Source: Bacillus suaedaesalsae (GTDB lineage: Bacteria > Bacillota > Bacilli > Bacillales > SA4). From it: 64,000 bases of DNA. The notes below the pieces were generated by a model. That model made no database searches. It was not told the origin of the DNA and was given only the letters and a program-made list of their open reading frames with translations. The stretch lies in the NCBI RefSeq assembly GCF_016890225.1, contig NZ_JAFELM010000016.1, positions 207,418 through 271,417 on the forward strand, written 5' to 3'. Shown one piece after another: positions 8,021-18,136 of the stretch; within the stretch, counting starts at the first letter, position 1; each line of letters begins with the position of its first letter. The translations under genes and the position numbers were made by a program.

Positions 8021-8683
8021 CTAAAAAACTAAGTCTACAAAATGGAATCTTCCTTCATCTATATATTCTCCTAAATTGAAAGTGATCTTATTAGTAAATA
8101 TCGGCCCATCAAATGCAAAAGTATGAAACTCTCCATTCTCACCACAAGGATCTGCTTCAGTTGGTAACTCATGTATGAAATTCAAATCTATAATTCTTCC
8201 AAGAAAATTAGTTGAAAGTATCTCCGTATCTATGCATGTTGTAATTGTTTTAAATCCAATTGCCCAAAATTCAGATACCAATTTTTCAGTATTAAATCCC
8301 CAAAGAGGAAATACAGCTTTCATACCTTGTGCGGAAACTAATTGCTCCCGATATTTCCTAACATCCTTTAAAAATATATCACCAAACATAACCGTATGAA
8401 TTTCCTCTTTTTTTAGTTCCCTTAATTGTTCAACTAGTCTTTCGTTATAAATTTCATTTGAGCACTCCTTAGGAATGTACATTTTCCTTAAGGGAAACCC
8501 AAGGCTTTCTGCTTGCTTCTCTAGTAAACTTTCTCGCACACCATGAATACTAATACGATTAACATCTTCTGTAATTGTAGTAAATAAGGAGTCAACCATG
8601 TATTGATCACTTTGTAACAGTATGTAAAGTGCAAAGGTACTATCCTTTCCACCACTCCAAGAAACAGCAATCTTTTCTTTCAT
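8021..8683 (-). CDS. Dph6-related PP-loop ATP pyrophosphatase
   Basis: This 220-residue protein opens with the PP-loop SGGKDS at residues 10-15, the signature of enzymes that adenylate a carboxyl or carbonyl group. The length and the GDIFLKDVRKYREQL region match the diphthine-ammonia-ligase-like family (TIGR00290/COG2102 type). Bacteria lack diphthamide, so the true substrate is unknown. The ATG has AGGAGGTGGAGG just upstream. It stands alone, so neighbours give no clue. Confidence 0.82.
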   Translation of the reverse strand: MKEKIAVSWSGGKDSTFALYILLQSDQYMVDSLFTTITEDVNRISIHGVRESLLEKQAESLGFPLRKMYIPKECSNEIYNERLVEQLRELKKEEIHTVMFGDIFLKDVRKYREQLVSAQGMKAVFPLWGFNTEKLVSEFWAIGFKTITTCIDTEILSTNFLGRIIDLNFIHELPTEADPCGENGEFHTFAFDGPIFTNKITFNLGEYIDEGRFHFVDLVF

Positions 8684-8920
8684 TTTCCTCCACCTCCTAT
8701 ATCCTTACTTTATTCTAGTTGAAAGATAATGAAAAATGGAAAGATTTCTAAAATCTCTCCCTTAACTAACATGTTTAAGCGGTAGGTTTGTTATGCGGCA
8801 AGGTCTGTCGATGCTTTTCGATTAATAAATAAGGTTAATAGCTTTTTACCCTGAACTTCCCATTATAATCCTGATATTTGAAAACATGGTATTAAATGGG
8901 GATAGCCAATTGCATACTAA

Positions 8921-8956
8921 AAAAGGAACCTTTAATCTAAATAAGATTAAGGTTCC
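8921..8956 (-). terminator. Terminator of mqo
   Basis: A 13-14-bp stem (8925-8938 with 8944-8956, one bulge) is followed on the - strand by a T run. It lies just after the mqo stop codon. Confidence 0.88.
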
Positions 8957-8967
8957 TAGTTTTGTAG

Positions 8968-10503
8968 TTAGAGGTTGCCGTTATTCGTTTTTTCATCCAA
9001 TGTATGAACTAACACTGGTTCCTCTTCAATTAACTCAAGTGATTTCGCAGTTGATGTGTGCAGTTCTTTGAATAACTCTGGATTTTTCACAAGTGAAACG
9101 CCATAGGACGGGATCATTTCTTTAATTTTCGGTTCCCATCCTTTCATCTGCCCAGGGAAACACTTTTCTAATACTTCAAGCATAACGTGAACAGCCGTTG
9201 ATGCACCAGGAGAAGCACCAAGTAGTGCAGCTACTGATCCGTCAGTACTACTTACCACTTCCGTACCAAACTGAAGGGTCCCTCTTCCTGCTTCCGTATC
9301 TTTTATAACTTGCACACGCTGACCCGCTACTACCATTTCCCAATCTTCCGTCTTCGCATTGGGAATAAAGTCACGTAATTCTTCCATGCGCTTTTCATTA
9401 GATAATAATACTTGCTGAATCAAATATTTAGTTAGTGACAATTCTTTCACGCCAGCAGCTAACATTGTTAGGATATTATTCGGTTTAACTGAGCTGATTA
9501 AATCAAAATTAGAGCCTGTTTTTAAGAACTTTGGAGTAAACCCAGCAAATGGTCCAAATAATAGCGCTTTCTTATTATCTATAAATCTTGTATCAAGGTG
9601 TGGAACTGACATAGGTGGAGCACCAACCTTTGCTTTTCCATATACCTTTGCATGGTGCTGCGCGACTACTTCTGGATTTTTACATACCATAAATAACCCG
9701 CTAACTGGGAATCCTCCTATATGCTTGGACTCTGGAATACCAGTCTTTTGTAGTAACGGTAAACTACCGCCACCACCACCGATAAAAACAAACTTTGCCG
9801 TATGATATTCTGTCTTTCCGCTATCAAGATTTTGTATCTTCAGTTCCCATAAGCCATCTCTATTACGTTTAATATCCTTTACGATGTGCTTGTAATTGAC
9901 TTCCACATTTTTACTCTTTAGGTGATCAAATAGTAAACGTGTTAATGCACCAAAATTGACGTCTGTTCCTGAGTCAATCTTTGTTGCTGCGATTGGTTCA
10001 TTTGATGTACGCCCTTCCATAATTAACGGAACCCATTCCTTAAGCTTTTCTGGATTTTCTGTATACTCCATCCCTTGAAATAGTGGATTGTTAGATAGCG
10101 CCTCAAATCGTTTCTTCAGGAATTCGACATTTCTCTCACCTTGAACTAAGCTCATATGAGGAATAGGCATAATAAAATCTTTTGGATTACGAATCATCTT
10201 CTTATTTACAAGAAAGGACCAAAATTGTCTTGATAATTGAAACTGTTCATTAACCTTTACCGCTTTATCTATATCGATAGACCCATCTGCTTTTTCATTT
10301 GTATAATTTAGCTCACATAGTGCCGCATGTCCTGTACCTGCATTATTCCATTCGTTCGAGCTTTCTTCTCCCGGACTGCCTAGCTTCTCAAATACTTTGA
10401 TATCCCACTCCGGTACTAATTCTTTTAGCAGAGAACCCAAAGTTGCACTCATGACTCCAGCACCAATTAAGATGACATCTGTTTTTTTCTGTAAGTTACT
10501 CAT
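8968..10503 (-). CDS. mqo: Malate:quinone oxidoreductase
   Basis: This FAD-dependent peripheral membrane enzyme oxidises malate to oxaloacetate and passes the electrons to the quinone pool, bypassing NAD-linked malate dehydrogenase. The 511 residues start with the Rossmann motif [15 protein letters not shown]. They contain the family-typical [21 protein letters not shown] region near 48-68, and [13 protein letters not shown] and [13 protein letters not shown] further on. The ATG is preceded by GGAAGG. The gene is monocistronic with a strong terminator. Confidence 0.96.
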   Translation of the reverse strand: MSNLQKKTDVILIGAGVMSATLGSLLKELVPEWDIKVFEKLGSPGEESSNEWNNAGTGHAALCELNYTNEKADGSIDIDKAVKVNEQFQLSRQFWSFLVNKKMIRNPKDFIMPIPHMSLVQGERNVEFLKKRFEALSNNPLFQGMEYTENPEKLKEWVPLIMEGRTSNEPIAATKIDSGTDVNFGALTRLLFDHLKSKNVEVNYKHIVKDIKRNRDGLWELKIQNLDSGKTEYHTAKFVFIGGGGGSLPLLQKTGIPESKHIGGFPVSGLFMVCKNPEVVAQHHAKVYGKAKVGAPPMSVPHLDTRFIDNKKALLFGPFAGFTPKFLKTGSNFDLISSVKPNNILTMLAAGVKELSLTKYLIQQVLLSNEKRMEELRDFIPNAKTEDWEMVVAGQRVQVIKDTEAGRGTLQFGTEVVSSTDGSVAALLGASPGASTAVHVMLEVLEKCFPGQMKGWEPKIKEMIPSYGVSLVKNPELFKELHTSTAKSLELIEEEPVLVHTLDEKTNNGNL

Positions 10504-11040
10504 GATAACCTTCCTTATCCCCTATATTTGCATAAAAAGAGTAGCCGCTCCTGCTAAAAACCGTAACAAGCATCGCGCCACCTGTAATTTTTTAAACCGT
10601 TTCCATATAACCATATCATAAATCTATTATAAATATTTATAGATTGAAATATCTACTATTATCTGATAATTATAAACTACTTTGAGCCGATATTAAAGTG
10701 AGAAGTACTTCCACAAGTATACCGAAATATTGAGTATTCAGTTAGGTATTTGTAACATAAATTTATTAATTCACTCCTTAGATTGCTTACTATATATTAT
10801 TATCTATTTTCATTACAGGTGCTTGGTTCCGCGCATTTACAGGTAAACTGCAAGTTGTTTTGTACTATTTTCACCGCTCACATAGGGATAAAAGTACCGT
10901 ATCATTAGTTAGATATATCAGATTACAAATAAAATATGTAAAAATTTAGTATTTTTACAGGAATCGACAAGTTCTGCAATATACTATGTAGTAAATTGGT
11001 AATAAAGGTATATTTTTTAGGGTATTATGGAGGGTTTAAT
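10504..11040. other. Intergenic region between mqo and the L,D-transpeptidase gene
   Basis: About 540 bp separate two divergent genes. A short palindrome GAAGTACTTC lies near 10706. I see no known riboswitch or convincing small gene. The upstream in-frame codons at 10996-11040 lack a ribosome binding site. Confidence 0.45.
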
Positions 11041-12486
11041 ATGGAAATCACTTTAAAACATGAAAGTAGTACTATTAACCAATCCAGAAAGAGACCAAGT
11101 AAATGGTATAAAAGTTGGAAGTTTGTGACGGGTAGTTTGTTTATTCTATTGGCACTTATATTTGGGCTAGTTAGCATTTACCAAGCTACTCACTTTAATA
11201 CCAATATAACAATTAATCATATAGAAGTTGGCGGACAAACTAAAGATGAGGCATTGGTAAGATTGCAATCATCGCTCTTAACAAATGATATTTATATTGG
11301 AAACGAGAAGATTCTTGATGGGAAGGAAACAAAGATGCAGTTCACAGACAGTGATTTGGCTAACCTCAAAGATTTATTAAAAAGTCAGAAGACTGTATTT
11401 CCATCCTTTAAGAAAAAGAATTATACATTGTATCCAGGGAAAGAGGACCCTTATCGCACGGTTACCATGAAAGCAGAGTTAAAGCAAAAATTAATCACCA
11501 TGAATTACAGTCTATCACCTCCCAAAGATGCACAAGCAATACTGAATCAAGGAAAAATAACAATCGTCAAAAGTACGAATGGAACGCAATATGATGTTCC
11601 TGCTCTATTGAAGGAATATGACAAACAAGAATACACTAGTGAAATTCATATGAAGTCCATGTACATACAACCAATCAGGGAAGATAGCCTGGTAATTAAA
11701 AATGAAGAAAAGAAATTACAAGAGTTTCTGAATCATACTGTCGATTATAAAGTTCAGGATCAGGTTTATACATTAAAAGCTAACGAACTTATTCAAAATG
11801 CTATCGTGACCAAAGATATGCAAGTATCCATAAATCCGGACACTTTGCAAAATAAAATCACGGAGATTAATCACTCTAGGTCTACATTAGGGAAGGATTT
11901 CACCTTCAAAACCCACTCAGGTCCTTTGGTTTCTGTTAAAGGACAAGGTTATGGTTGGGCACTTGATATTGAAAGTGAAACTTCACTTGTTCAAGAGGCC
12001 TTTGAAAAAGGAGAAAAATCTATTACAGCAGCAAACGTACATGGAAATGGATGGAATAAAGAAGGATATGGATATGAGGCAATTACCAATAACGGCATTG
12101 GGGATACATATGCTGAAGTCTCAATCAAAGAACAACGTATCTGGCTTTATAAAGAGGGCAAACTAGTGCTAACCTCCAACGTCGTAACAGGTAAACAAAG
12201 TACAAACCAAGATACACTAAAAGGTGTCTGGTATATTCTTTACAAAAGAACGCCATACACACTTACTGGAAGTACTGCAGGAAATCCTAATTATGAAATT
12301 GATGTAGACTATTGGGCACCCTTTACGAACAGTGGGCAAGGCTTTCACGATGCTAGCTGGAGAAGTAATTGGAGAAGTAATGCCTATCTAACAGCTGGGT
12401 CAGGTGGTTGCGTTAACGTACCGCCTAACGTTATGAGGGCTGTTTATAATAATCTTAGTGTTTATGAACCGGTAGTGATTTATTAA
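11041..12486 (+). CDS. Membrane-anchored L,D-transpeptidase with peptidoglycan-binding domains
   Basis: The product probably makes 3-3 cross-links or attaches proteins to peptidoglycan on the outer face of the membrane. It has 481 residues: a short basic cytoplasmic tail, one membrane helix at about 30-52, a long extracellular part with PG_binding_4-like repeats (including the INHIEVGGQTKDEA element), and a C-terminal YkuD domain of about 120 residues. The catalytic motif is SGGC with Cys457, preceded by GFHDASW. The layout resembles the Ldt(fm) type of Enterococcus. The ATG at 11041 has GGAGGG at good spacing and is preferred over the longer frame. Confidence 0.9.
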   Translation: MEITLKHESSTINQSRKRPSKWYKSWKFVTGSLFILLALIFGLVSIYQATHFNTNITINHIEVGGQTKDEALVRLQSSLLTNDIYIGNEKILDGKETKMQFTDSDLANLKDLLKSQKTVFPSFKKKNYTLYPGKEDPYRTVTMKAELKQKLITMNYSLSPPKDAQAILNQGKITIVKSTNGTQYDVPALLKEYDKQEYTSEIHMKSMYIQPIREDSLVIKNEEKKLQEFLNHTVDYKVQDQVYTLKANELIQNAIVTKDMQVSINPDTLQNKITEINHSRSTLGKDFTFKTHSGPLVSVKGQGYGWALDIESETSLVQEAFEKGEKSITAANVHGNGWNKEGYGYEAITNNGIGDTYAEVSIKEQRIWLYKEGKLVLTSNVVTGKQSTNQDTLKGVWYILYKRTPYTLTGSTAGNPNYEIDVDYWAPFTNSGQGFHDASWRSNWRSNAYLTAGSGGCVNVPPNVMRAVYNNLSVYEPVVIY

Positions 12487-12993
12487 GGCTGTTTTGGTTT
12501 AGACTGTTGTTTTTCTAACAAGTTTTGAAACAGGAAGTTAGTAAGGTTTTGAGGCATCTTTTCGTCAAAGCTATGAATGTTTCACCGATATTGATTATTA
12601 AAGATGCTTAAAATTAATTAATGGTAACATGGTATGAAATTTAGATAGACACCCTGGAGATCAAAGTGATTCCCAGGGTTCTGCTATAGTTGAAATCTAT
12701 TAACCCTTTCCTTATGATAGAGTTCTACCTGCCAAAATGAAAATGAGTTTTATTTGAGAACTTGTCCGTTATGAGACTTCTCATGATAAAGCAACCATTC
12801 CCTCTTCCCTAACCTCCAATATAACCATTTTTCTCATTAGTACTCCCTAATTCTCTGATCGCCATTTCATTTCCAATATACTCCCTTATTCCTTGTACCC
12901 TGTTGGTTCAGTGGAAATAAGAAAACCATATGTTAATAATAACTATCGTTTTGGAAAACCTAACTTAAAATAGAGAAGAATGGGGGCAAAAAA
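12487..12993. other. Intergenic region with one inverted repeat
   Basis: About 500 bp contain no recognisable gene. A 7-bp inverted repeat (12651-12657 with 12673-12679) forms a hairpin but lacks a T run. A short TGAGA/TCTCA hairpin lies near 12774. Confidence 0.4.
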
Positions 12994-13854
12994 ATGGTAG
13001 AAAGTCCAAATACAAACAATAAGACTTTTTGCATGAGTGAATATGATGTATTAAAACGAGTCATCCTTTGTCAGCCTCAATATATGACGATTCGCGAAGT
13101 GATCAATGAAACACAGGAGCATTTTAAAAATGAAGGTATACATATTGAACGGGCTCTTAAACAGCACGATGAATTTGTCAAAACACTAAAGGATCATGGT
13201 ATCGAGGTTATTTTATTACCGTATCATAAAAAATATCCTGAACAGGTCTTCACACGAGATGTTGGTTTCACACTTGGCCAGACCATCTTCGTTGCTAAGA
13301 TGGCAACAGAAGTTCGAGCAGGAGAGGAAAATGTTCTAAAGCAATGGCTAGAGGATGAAGAAATCTCTTATTATAATTTAGCTGAAGAACTCATTGAAGG
13401 CGGAGATGTAGTGATCGATCGTGAGACCATTTACGTGGGGCTGAGCAACCGAACCGATCAAAAAGCAGCAGACCAATTACAACGTCTATTGAATCAATTC
13501 AATGTTATTCCCATCCCATTTAAAGAAAAATATCTGCATTTAGATTGTGTATTTAATGTTGTTTCATCTGAAGTGGCCATTATATACCCTGATGCCTTAA
13601 CGCAAAAAGACATTGATTTTTTTGCTTCCCGCTACGATTTAATTGAAGTCTCAGAAGAAGAACAATTTCAATTAGGTACAAATGTTTTAAGTATCGGAAA
13701 CAAACGCGTATTAAGTTTGCCAGTCAATGAGAATGTAAACAAACAACTTCGAGCCCGAGGCTTTCAAGTGATTGAAGTTGATATTACCGAAATCATTAAA
13801 TCTGGTGGATCGTTTCGTTGTTGCACTCTTCCTATATTAAGAGAAAACTATTAA
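12994..13854 (+). CDS. ykgA: Dimethylarginine dimethylaminohydrolase / arginine deiminase-like protein (YkgA type)
   Basis: This 286-residue protein has the pentein fold of guanidine-modifying enzymes, which hydrolyse arginine-like side chains. Candidate catalytic parts are visible: FTRDVGF near residue 89, EGGDVV near 135, the His in LHLDCVF near 177, and the nucleophile Cys276 in GGSFRCCTLP near the C-terminus. It matches Bacillus YkgA in length and motifs as I recall them. The true substrate of YkgA-like proteins is not established. A GGGGG sequence precedes the ATG, and a perfect 16-bp terminator follows. Confidence 0.85.
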   Translation: MVESPNTNNKTFCMSEYDVLKRVILCQPQYMTIREVINETQEHFKNEGIHIERALKQHDEFVKTLKDHGIEVILLPYHKKYPEQVFTRDVGFTLGQTIFVAKMATEVRAGEENVLKQWLEDEEISYYNLAEELIEGGDVVIDRETIYVGLSNRTDQKAADQLQRLLNQFNVIPIPFKEKYLHLDCVFNVVSSEVAIIYPDALTQKDIDFFASRYDLIEVSEEEQFQLGTNVLSIGNKRVLSLPVNENVNKQLRARGFQVIEVDITEIIKSGGSFRCCTLPILRENY

Positions 13855-13859
13855 TTGAA

Positions 13860-13908
13860 CATATAACAACCCTGACTTTATAGGATCAGGGTTGTTATAT
13901 GTTTTTTT
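13860..13908 (+). terminator. Strong terminator after the ykgA-type gene
   Basis: A perfect 16-bp stem (13860-13875 with 13886-13901) has a 10-nt loop and seven T residues on the + strand. Confidence 0.95.
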
Positions 13909-14063
13909 AGATGTAGAATATATCTACATATATAGCAAAAAATCTTTTATTTATGATACGTTTCTCGGTTAGTACAGCTTTTCTTGCCTTAGCTATCTCT
14001 TGATCATAATCAAACAAATTGATTTAGTGTTTTAGAAAGGAAGATTTAGATTATAAATTTTAT

Positions 14064-15149
14064 CTAATCTATTAATCCCATTCGAAACGCCCTAGAAATA
14101 ATTTGTGTTCGATTTTTGGCCTTGAGTTTAATCATTAGTTTTTGAATATAATCACGAATCGTAAATTCACTTAAAAACATCAGCTCAGCCATTTCTTTGT
14201 TACTATATCCCTCTGATAAAAGATGAAGAATACCTAATTCTTTCTCTGTGAGATCTAAAGGATATTTCACACCTACCCCCATTTGCTTACGAGCTAAATA
14301 CATGCCAATACGGATACCAACTTGTTCTAGTACATCTAGTTGTAATTTTGAACAGTCAAAAGTGTCTCCCTGTTGGTCTAACGTCAGCCAACCATATAAT
14401 TGTCGCTCGAAAGTGATAGGAATGAAAATGATTGAAGATAGGTTAAATAACTCTATTGCTGCTTGTTGGACATAAGGATCAGGCTTTTTTAAAAATAAAG
14501 GCTTCTTTAAAGAGAATACCGGTTCCGATTCAATTTTCCCTCGCATTAATTGTACCTTTGATAATTCTTCACCAATGGCTCCTGAAAACTCCTTTAACCA
14601 AGGATTATAACTTAAAAAGATACATCTTTTAAAACTAAATATTTCTTCAGTTCGTGTTAAGAGATATGGCAGATCTTCCGTACCGTTACATTGAATAAGA
14701 ATTTCACTAAATGCATCTAATTTTTTCATATAATCTTGTTTTATATCAATGGAATTAGGAGGATCCTCGATCCACGCTAGATACAATGACGTTACCTTAC
14801 TAAGCAATTCATTATGAAATAATAGCAACTCTTCTTCATAAGGATGATGGAGTTGAGATAAGACACTCTTGAATGAATCAAATACAATCACTTGGAACGT
14901 ATTTGATTTAGTAATGGGCATGTCATTACTGTGCATTTGTACCCAATAATGCAGGGCATCTTCTTCAATTTTTGTATTTTTCATTTGAATCATTAAAAAT
15001 GCAATAAACGCCGAAATGAACTGACGAAGCTTCTCCTTCTGTTCTTTATCGATTTCAGGATTATTTTCCAATCGCACCATTGAGTTCTTCAATATTTCAG
15101 ATCGGTGTATCTTATAAAATAGTAAATATTGAAAATCAATTTTCTTCAT
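14064..15149 (-). CDS. LuxR-family regulator with GAF-like sensory region
   Basis: This 361-residue protein has a C-terminal LuxR/NarL helix-turn-helix (about 297-361). It begins at LTEKELGILHLLSEGYSNKEMAELMFLS and ends with the typical KLKAKNRTQIISRA. Residues of about 160-285 look like a GAF ligand-binding domain. The N-terminal 150 residues are helical and not recognised. It is divergent from the broken 3-hydroxyacyl-CoA dehydrogenase gene (133 bp between starts), so it may once have controlled that gene. The ribosome binding site (TAGGT) is weak. Confidence 0.82.
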   Translation of the reverse strand: MKKIDFQYLLFYKIHRSEILKNSMVRLENNPEIDKEQKEKLRQFISAFIAFLMIQMKNTKIEEDALHYWVQMHSNDMPITKSNTFQVIVFDSFKSVLSQLHHPYEEELLLFHNELLSKVTSLYLAWIEDPPNSIDIKQDYMKKLDAFSEILIQCNGTEDLPYLLTRTEEIFSFKRCIFLSYNPWLKEFSGAIGEELSKVQLMRGKIESEPVFSLKKPLFLKKPDPYVQQAAIELFNLSSIIFIPITFERQLYGWLTLDQQGDTFDCSKLQLDVLEQVGIRIGMYLARKQMGVGVKYPLDLTEKELGILHLLSEGYSNKEMAELMFLSEFTIRDYIQKLMIKLKAKNRTQIISRAFRMGLID

Positions 15150-15282
15150 TTTATACCTACATTCATATATTTGTTTTTATTAAAATTACCTACAATTTTA
15201 GGTTTATTATGCCACAATTGTTTACTAGAATAAACAGTGGAGATAATAATTGAAGTATTCAATAATTAAAGGAGAATAGACT

Positions 15283-16154
15283 ATGAACTTTAAAAATATT
15301 TTGGTTGCTGGTAGTGGTGTTTTAGGAAGTCAAATTGCATTCCAATCTGCATTTTTTGGTTACAATGTAACGGTTTATGATATTAATGAAGACGCAATTA
15401 ACCTTGGAAAAGATCGTATATCAAAATTAAAACCTGTTTATGCTAACTATTTTAATGACGAGGGGAAAGCAAACGCTGCGCTTGAAGTGATCTCATACAG
15501 TTCTGATTTAGCCGAAGCAATGGCAAATGTTGATTTAGTCATTGAAGCAGTGCCTGAACGTATCGATATTAAACAAGACTTCTATCAAAAGCTAGCAGCT
15601 GTTTCACCTGAAAAGACTGTTTTTGTATCAAACTCCTCTACGATGCTTCCTAGTCAATTCGCAAGTTTTTAGCACTACACTTTGCAAATTCAATCTGGCA
15701 AAATAACACTGCCGAAATTATGGGGCACCCTGGAACAGATAGTCAATATGTAGAAATAGTAACAGACTTTGCACGTTCAATTGGAATGGTTCCATTTGTT
15801 CTAAAAAAAGAACAACCAGGTTATATCTTAAACACATTATTGGTACCATTCTTAAACGCAGGATTAACTTTATGGGCAAAGGATATTGCAGACCCACACA
15901 CTATTGATAAAAACTGGATGATTTCAACTGGTTCTCCAAGAGGTCCATTCGGTACTCTAGATATCATTGGCATGGAAACACCTTATAATTTGAATAGAGC
16001 ACGTGCCGAATTAGATCCATCTTATGGAGTAATTGCAGATAAATTAAAGGCTAAAATGATTGATAAAGGAAAAATGGGAATTGCTACCGGAGAAGGCTTC
16101 TACAAATACCCAAATCCTGAATACAAAGATCCTAATTTTTTAAAGCAGAATTAG
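15283..16154 (+). pseudogene. 3-hydroxyacyl-CoA dehydrogenase, broken by an internal deletion and frameshift
   Basis: The first 129 codons encode the NAD-binding half (VAGSGVLGSQIA, then DLVIEAVPE and SNSSTMLPSQFA) and stop at a TAG at 15670. From 15663 the next part continues in another frame: KFLALHFANSIWQ, AEIMGHPGTD and the C-terminal dehydrogenase domain, to 16154. In intact relatives a short segment resembling EATGRPE joins the two parts, as I recall the family. This fits loss of about 22 bp, which also shifts the frame. The start has AAAGGAG upstream. The enzyme would oxidise 3-hydroxyacyl-CoA or a related 3-hydroxy acid. A small alternative product from the ATG at 15720 would lack NAD binding. 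Confidence 0.88.
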
Positions 16155-16165
16155 TATTAATAATG

Positions 16166-16198
16166 AACCCCCTTTTTTAGAATAAAAGGGGGTTTTGT
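16166..16198 (+). terminator. Terminator after the dehydrogenase pseudogene
   Basis: An 11-bp perfect stem (16166-16176 with 16184-16194) is followed by TT and G/T-rich sequence. The intact terminator supports recent decay of the gene. Confidence 0.8.
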
Positions 16199-16452
16199 GT
16201 ACAGAGGAAACCATATTTCATTTTACTTGTGATACGGTTCTCTTTGATGGAAATGATATTTTTGATGTATGTAATATAAGTTTCCTCACCAATACCCGTA
16301 ATATTTTTTAATGAATTCCTATTACTTCTTTGGAACTGCCTTTATCCCTACCACTGTAAATACATCATTCAGACTGATTACTTTTGAAAACTTTAAGTTA
16401 CTTTTTGGAAAAAAGCCTTCCTCGTTATAATACCTTTTCAGTAAATATATCG

Positions 16453-16950
16453 TTACGTTCTAGGGTGTTTCTTTTCCAAAATGTTAGAAAGCCAAATGTT
16501 TGCAGCAAATACAACCAAATAAACCATAAAGGATAAAGACAATTTCCACCCAGTATAGGTAAAAACATGAAATTTCACCGAAATCCATTCTAGAGCAATC
16601 GCAACCCCTGCCCAAAAAACAATATAAAAAAGAAGCTTTAAACTCTTTGGTTTGTATTGTTGATAGAAGTTTACTACAAAATAAGGAAGTGTAGGGTACG
16701 TGACAAAGTGCAATATTACATCAAATAATTCATGTTTTTTATGATCAATCGTAAAGTAAAAGTCATTTGGTTTTACACTAATGGTAATATCAGCTAACAA
16801 AGCAAGGAAAACATTAAACGTCCAAATAACATTTATGGTAATAACCGACAAACGTCTAGGTAATAGAAACAAAAGGACCAAAGTAAGCACTGTGGAAATG
16901 ATTATAAATACTTCATTTGCATCAAATCTCTCAGGAAGGGGTAGAATCAT
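16453..16950 (-). CDS. CBO0543-like small membrane protein (second of pair)
   Basis: This polytopic protein of about 165 residues has four or five predicted membrane segments. The conserved-looking patch YFTIDHKKHELFDVILHF precedes TYPTLPYFVVNFY, and a GWKLSLSFMVYLV element lies near the end. It resembles the CBO0543 family of uncharacterised membrane proteins. The ATG at 16950 has AAGGGTG at better spacing than the upstream GTG at 16959. It overlaps the preceding gene by 20 bp, so the two are probably cotranslated. Its function is unknown. Confidence 0.75.
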   Translation of the reverse strand: MILPLPERFDANEVFIIISTVLTLVLLFLLPRRLSVITINVIWTFNVFLALLADITISVKPNDFYFTIDHKKHELFDVILHFVTYPTLPYFVVNFYQQYKPKSLKLLFYIVFWAGVAIALEWISVKFHVFTYTGWKLSLSFMVYLVVFAANIWLSNILEKKHPRT

Positions 16951-17431
16951 GCGTTTCACCCTTTTCGTCTCTATAAATACGTTTTTCTAAATAAAAGGAG
17001 TAGATAGCCAATAATAAGATAATTAGAAAGTATCTTATATATCCATAAAAAATATTCCAATGTACCCATTCCAAATAGTTAATTTGAACAAAGTAGATTT
17101 CAATGGAAACAAGTGCTGTTAGGAAGATGAAGAGATAAATAAGTTTACTAAAAATAGTTCTCTTAGAGAACAAAATATAAATGAACCATAAAAGTAATGC
17201 TGGCTTGAGTGACAGCTCAGGAATTTTTTGTGTCCAAAAAATTAATTGACTTGAGGGATCTTGCTTTGTTAATTCTAAATTCAAATTAATGATGACACCT
17301 GTATTTGTAATAAGTATATTGGATAAAAAATAACAACCCAAGACGTAAGCTACATTCCTTTTCTTCATCAAAATGTACAAAGAAGTAAAGGATAAAATTG
17401 CTAAAAATAGAAAAAGCCACACCGTTTTCAT
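16931..17431 (-). CDS. CBO0543-like small membrane protein (first of pair)
   Basis: This product of about 166 residues has five hydrophobic segments, is similar in size and layout to the next gene, and shows the same HWNIFYGYIRYF/KPALLLWFIY pattern of aromatic membrane helices. The frame is open further upstream. I chose the Met at 17431, with GGTGA just ahead, but the Met five codons earlier is possible. The pair probably forms an operon, and perhaps a heteromeric complex. The function is unknown. Confidence 0.68.
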   Translation of the reverse strand: MKTVWLFLFLAILSFTSLYILMKKRNVAYVLGCYFLSNILITNTGVIINLNLELTKQDPSSQLIFWTQKIPELSLKPALLLWFIYILFSKRTIFSKLIYLFIFLTALVSIEIYFVQINYLEWVHWNIFYGYIRYFLIILLLAIYSFYLEKRIYRDEKGETHDSTPS

Positions 17432-17578
17432 AGTAGTCACCATCTTAATTTCATATGCAGTTATTTTGCACTTAAAGTGTGGAAAATACACGGTGTATAA
17501 AGAATATTAACATGCTAAACTAACCGAAATGATGGCATGTAATTATTAATTTTTATTCTCAAAATTTAAAAACCTCTT

Positions 17579-18058
17579 TTACTTATGGTACGGTTCCCCC
17601 CGATTAATCCGAAACGCTCTATAAATCTGCTCAACTAAAATCAACCTCATTAACTGATGCGGAAAAGTCATCTTTGAGAATGATAGCCCCTCATCTGCTC
17701 TCTTCATTACTTCGTCACTAAGTCCAAGTGATCCACCAATGACAAAAGCCACTTTACTCTTACCATATGTTGCTAGTTTATCTAAGTCTTCAGCTAATTG
17801 TTCGGAGGATTTCATCTTTCCCTGTATCACCAAGGCAATGACATGTGCGTCTGGGGATATCTTTTGGAGAATTCGTTCACCCTCTTTTTGTTTGATTTGA
17901 ACCATTTCTGCTTCGCTTAGATTTTCTGGTGCTTTTTCATCTGGCAGTTCAATGATTTCGACCTTTGCATAGCTTGCCAGTCGCTTTATGTATTCTTCAA
18001 TTCCTTGTTTTAAATACTTTTCTTTTAATTTTCCTATTGTGATAATTGAGATATTCAC
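17579..18058 (-). CDS. rlmH: 23S rRNA pseudouridine-1915 N3-methyltransferase RlmH
   Basis: This SPOUT-class methyltransferase uses S-adenosylmethionine to methylate pseudouridine 1915 in helix 69 of 23S rRNA. It has 159 residues starting at a GTG, which has GGAGGT five to six bases ahead. The longer frame to 18070 begins inside that site. The SAM-binding knot region is seen as [13 protein letters not shown], and the C-terminus ends in [17 protein letters not shown], typical of the family. Its upstream DNA carries a cluster of DnaA boxes. The older Bacillus name is yydA. Confidence 0.95.
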   Translation of the reverse strand: MNISIITIGKLKEKYLKQGIEEYIKRLASYAKVEIIELPDEKAPENLSEAEMVQIKQKEGERILQKISPDAHVIALVIQGKMKSSEQLAEDLDKLATYGKSKVAFVIGGSLGLSDEVMKRADEGLSFSKMTFPHQLMRLILVEQIYRAFRINRGEPYHK

Positions 18059-18093
18059 AAGAACCTCCATGTTACAAACAGTTTACAAACAAC

Positions 18094-18136
18094 TTATCCA
18101 CAAAAGTTATCCACATATTCACAATTTCTATCCACA
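18094..18136. promoter_or_regulatory. DnaA-box cluster upstream of rlmH
   Basis: Two perfect TTATCCACA boxes (18094-18102 and 18107-18115) lie in the same direction with starts 13 bp apart. CTATCCACA follows at 18128-18136. A further perfect box is at 18350-18358. The position corresponds to the yydA DnaA-box cluster that I recall for Bacillus subtilis. Confidence 0.85.
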
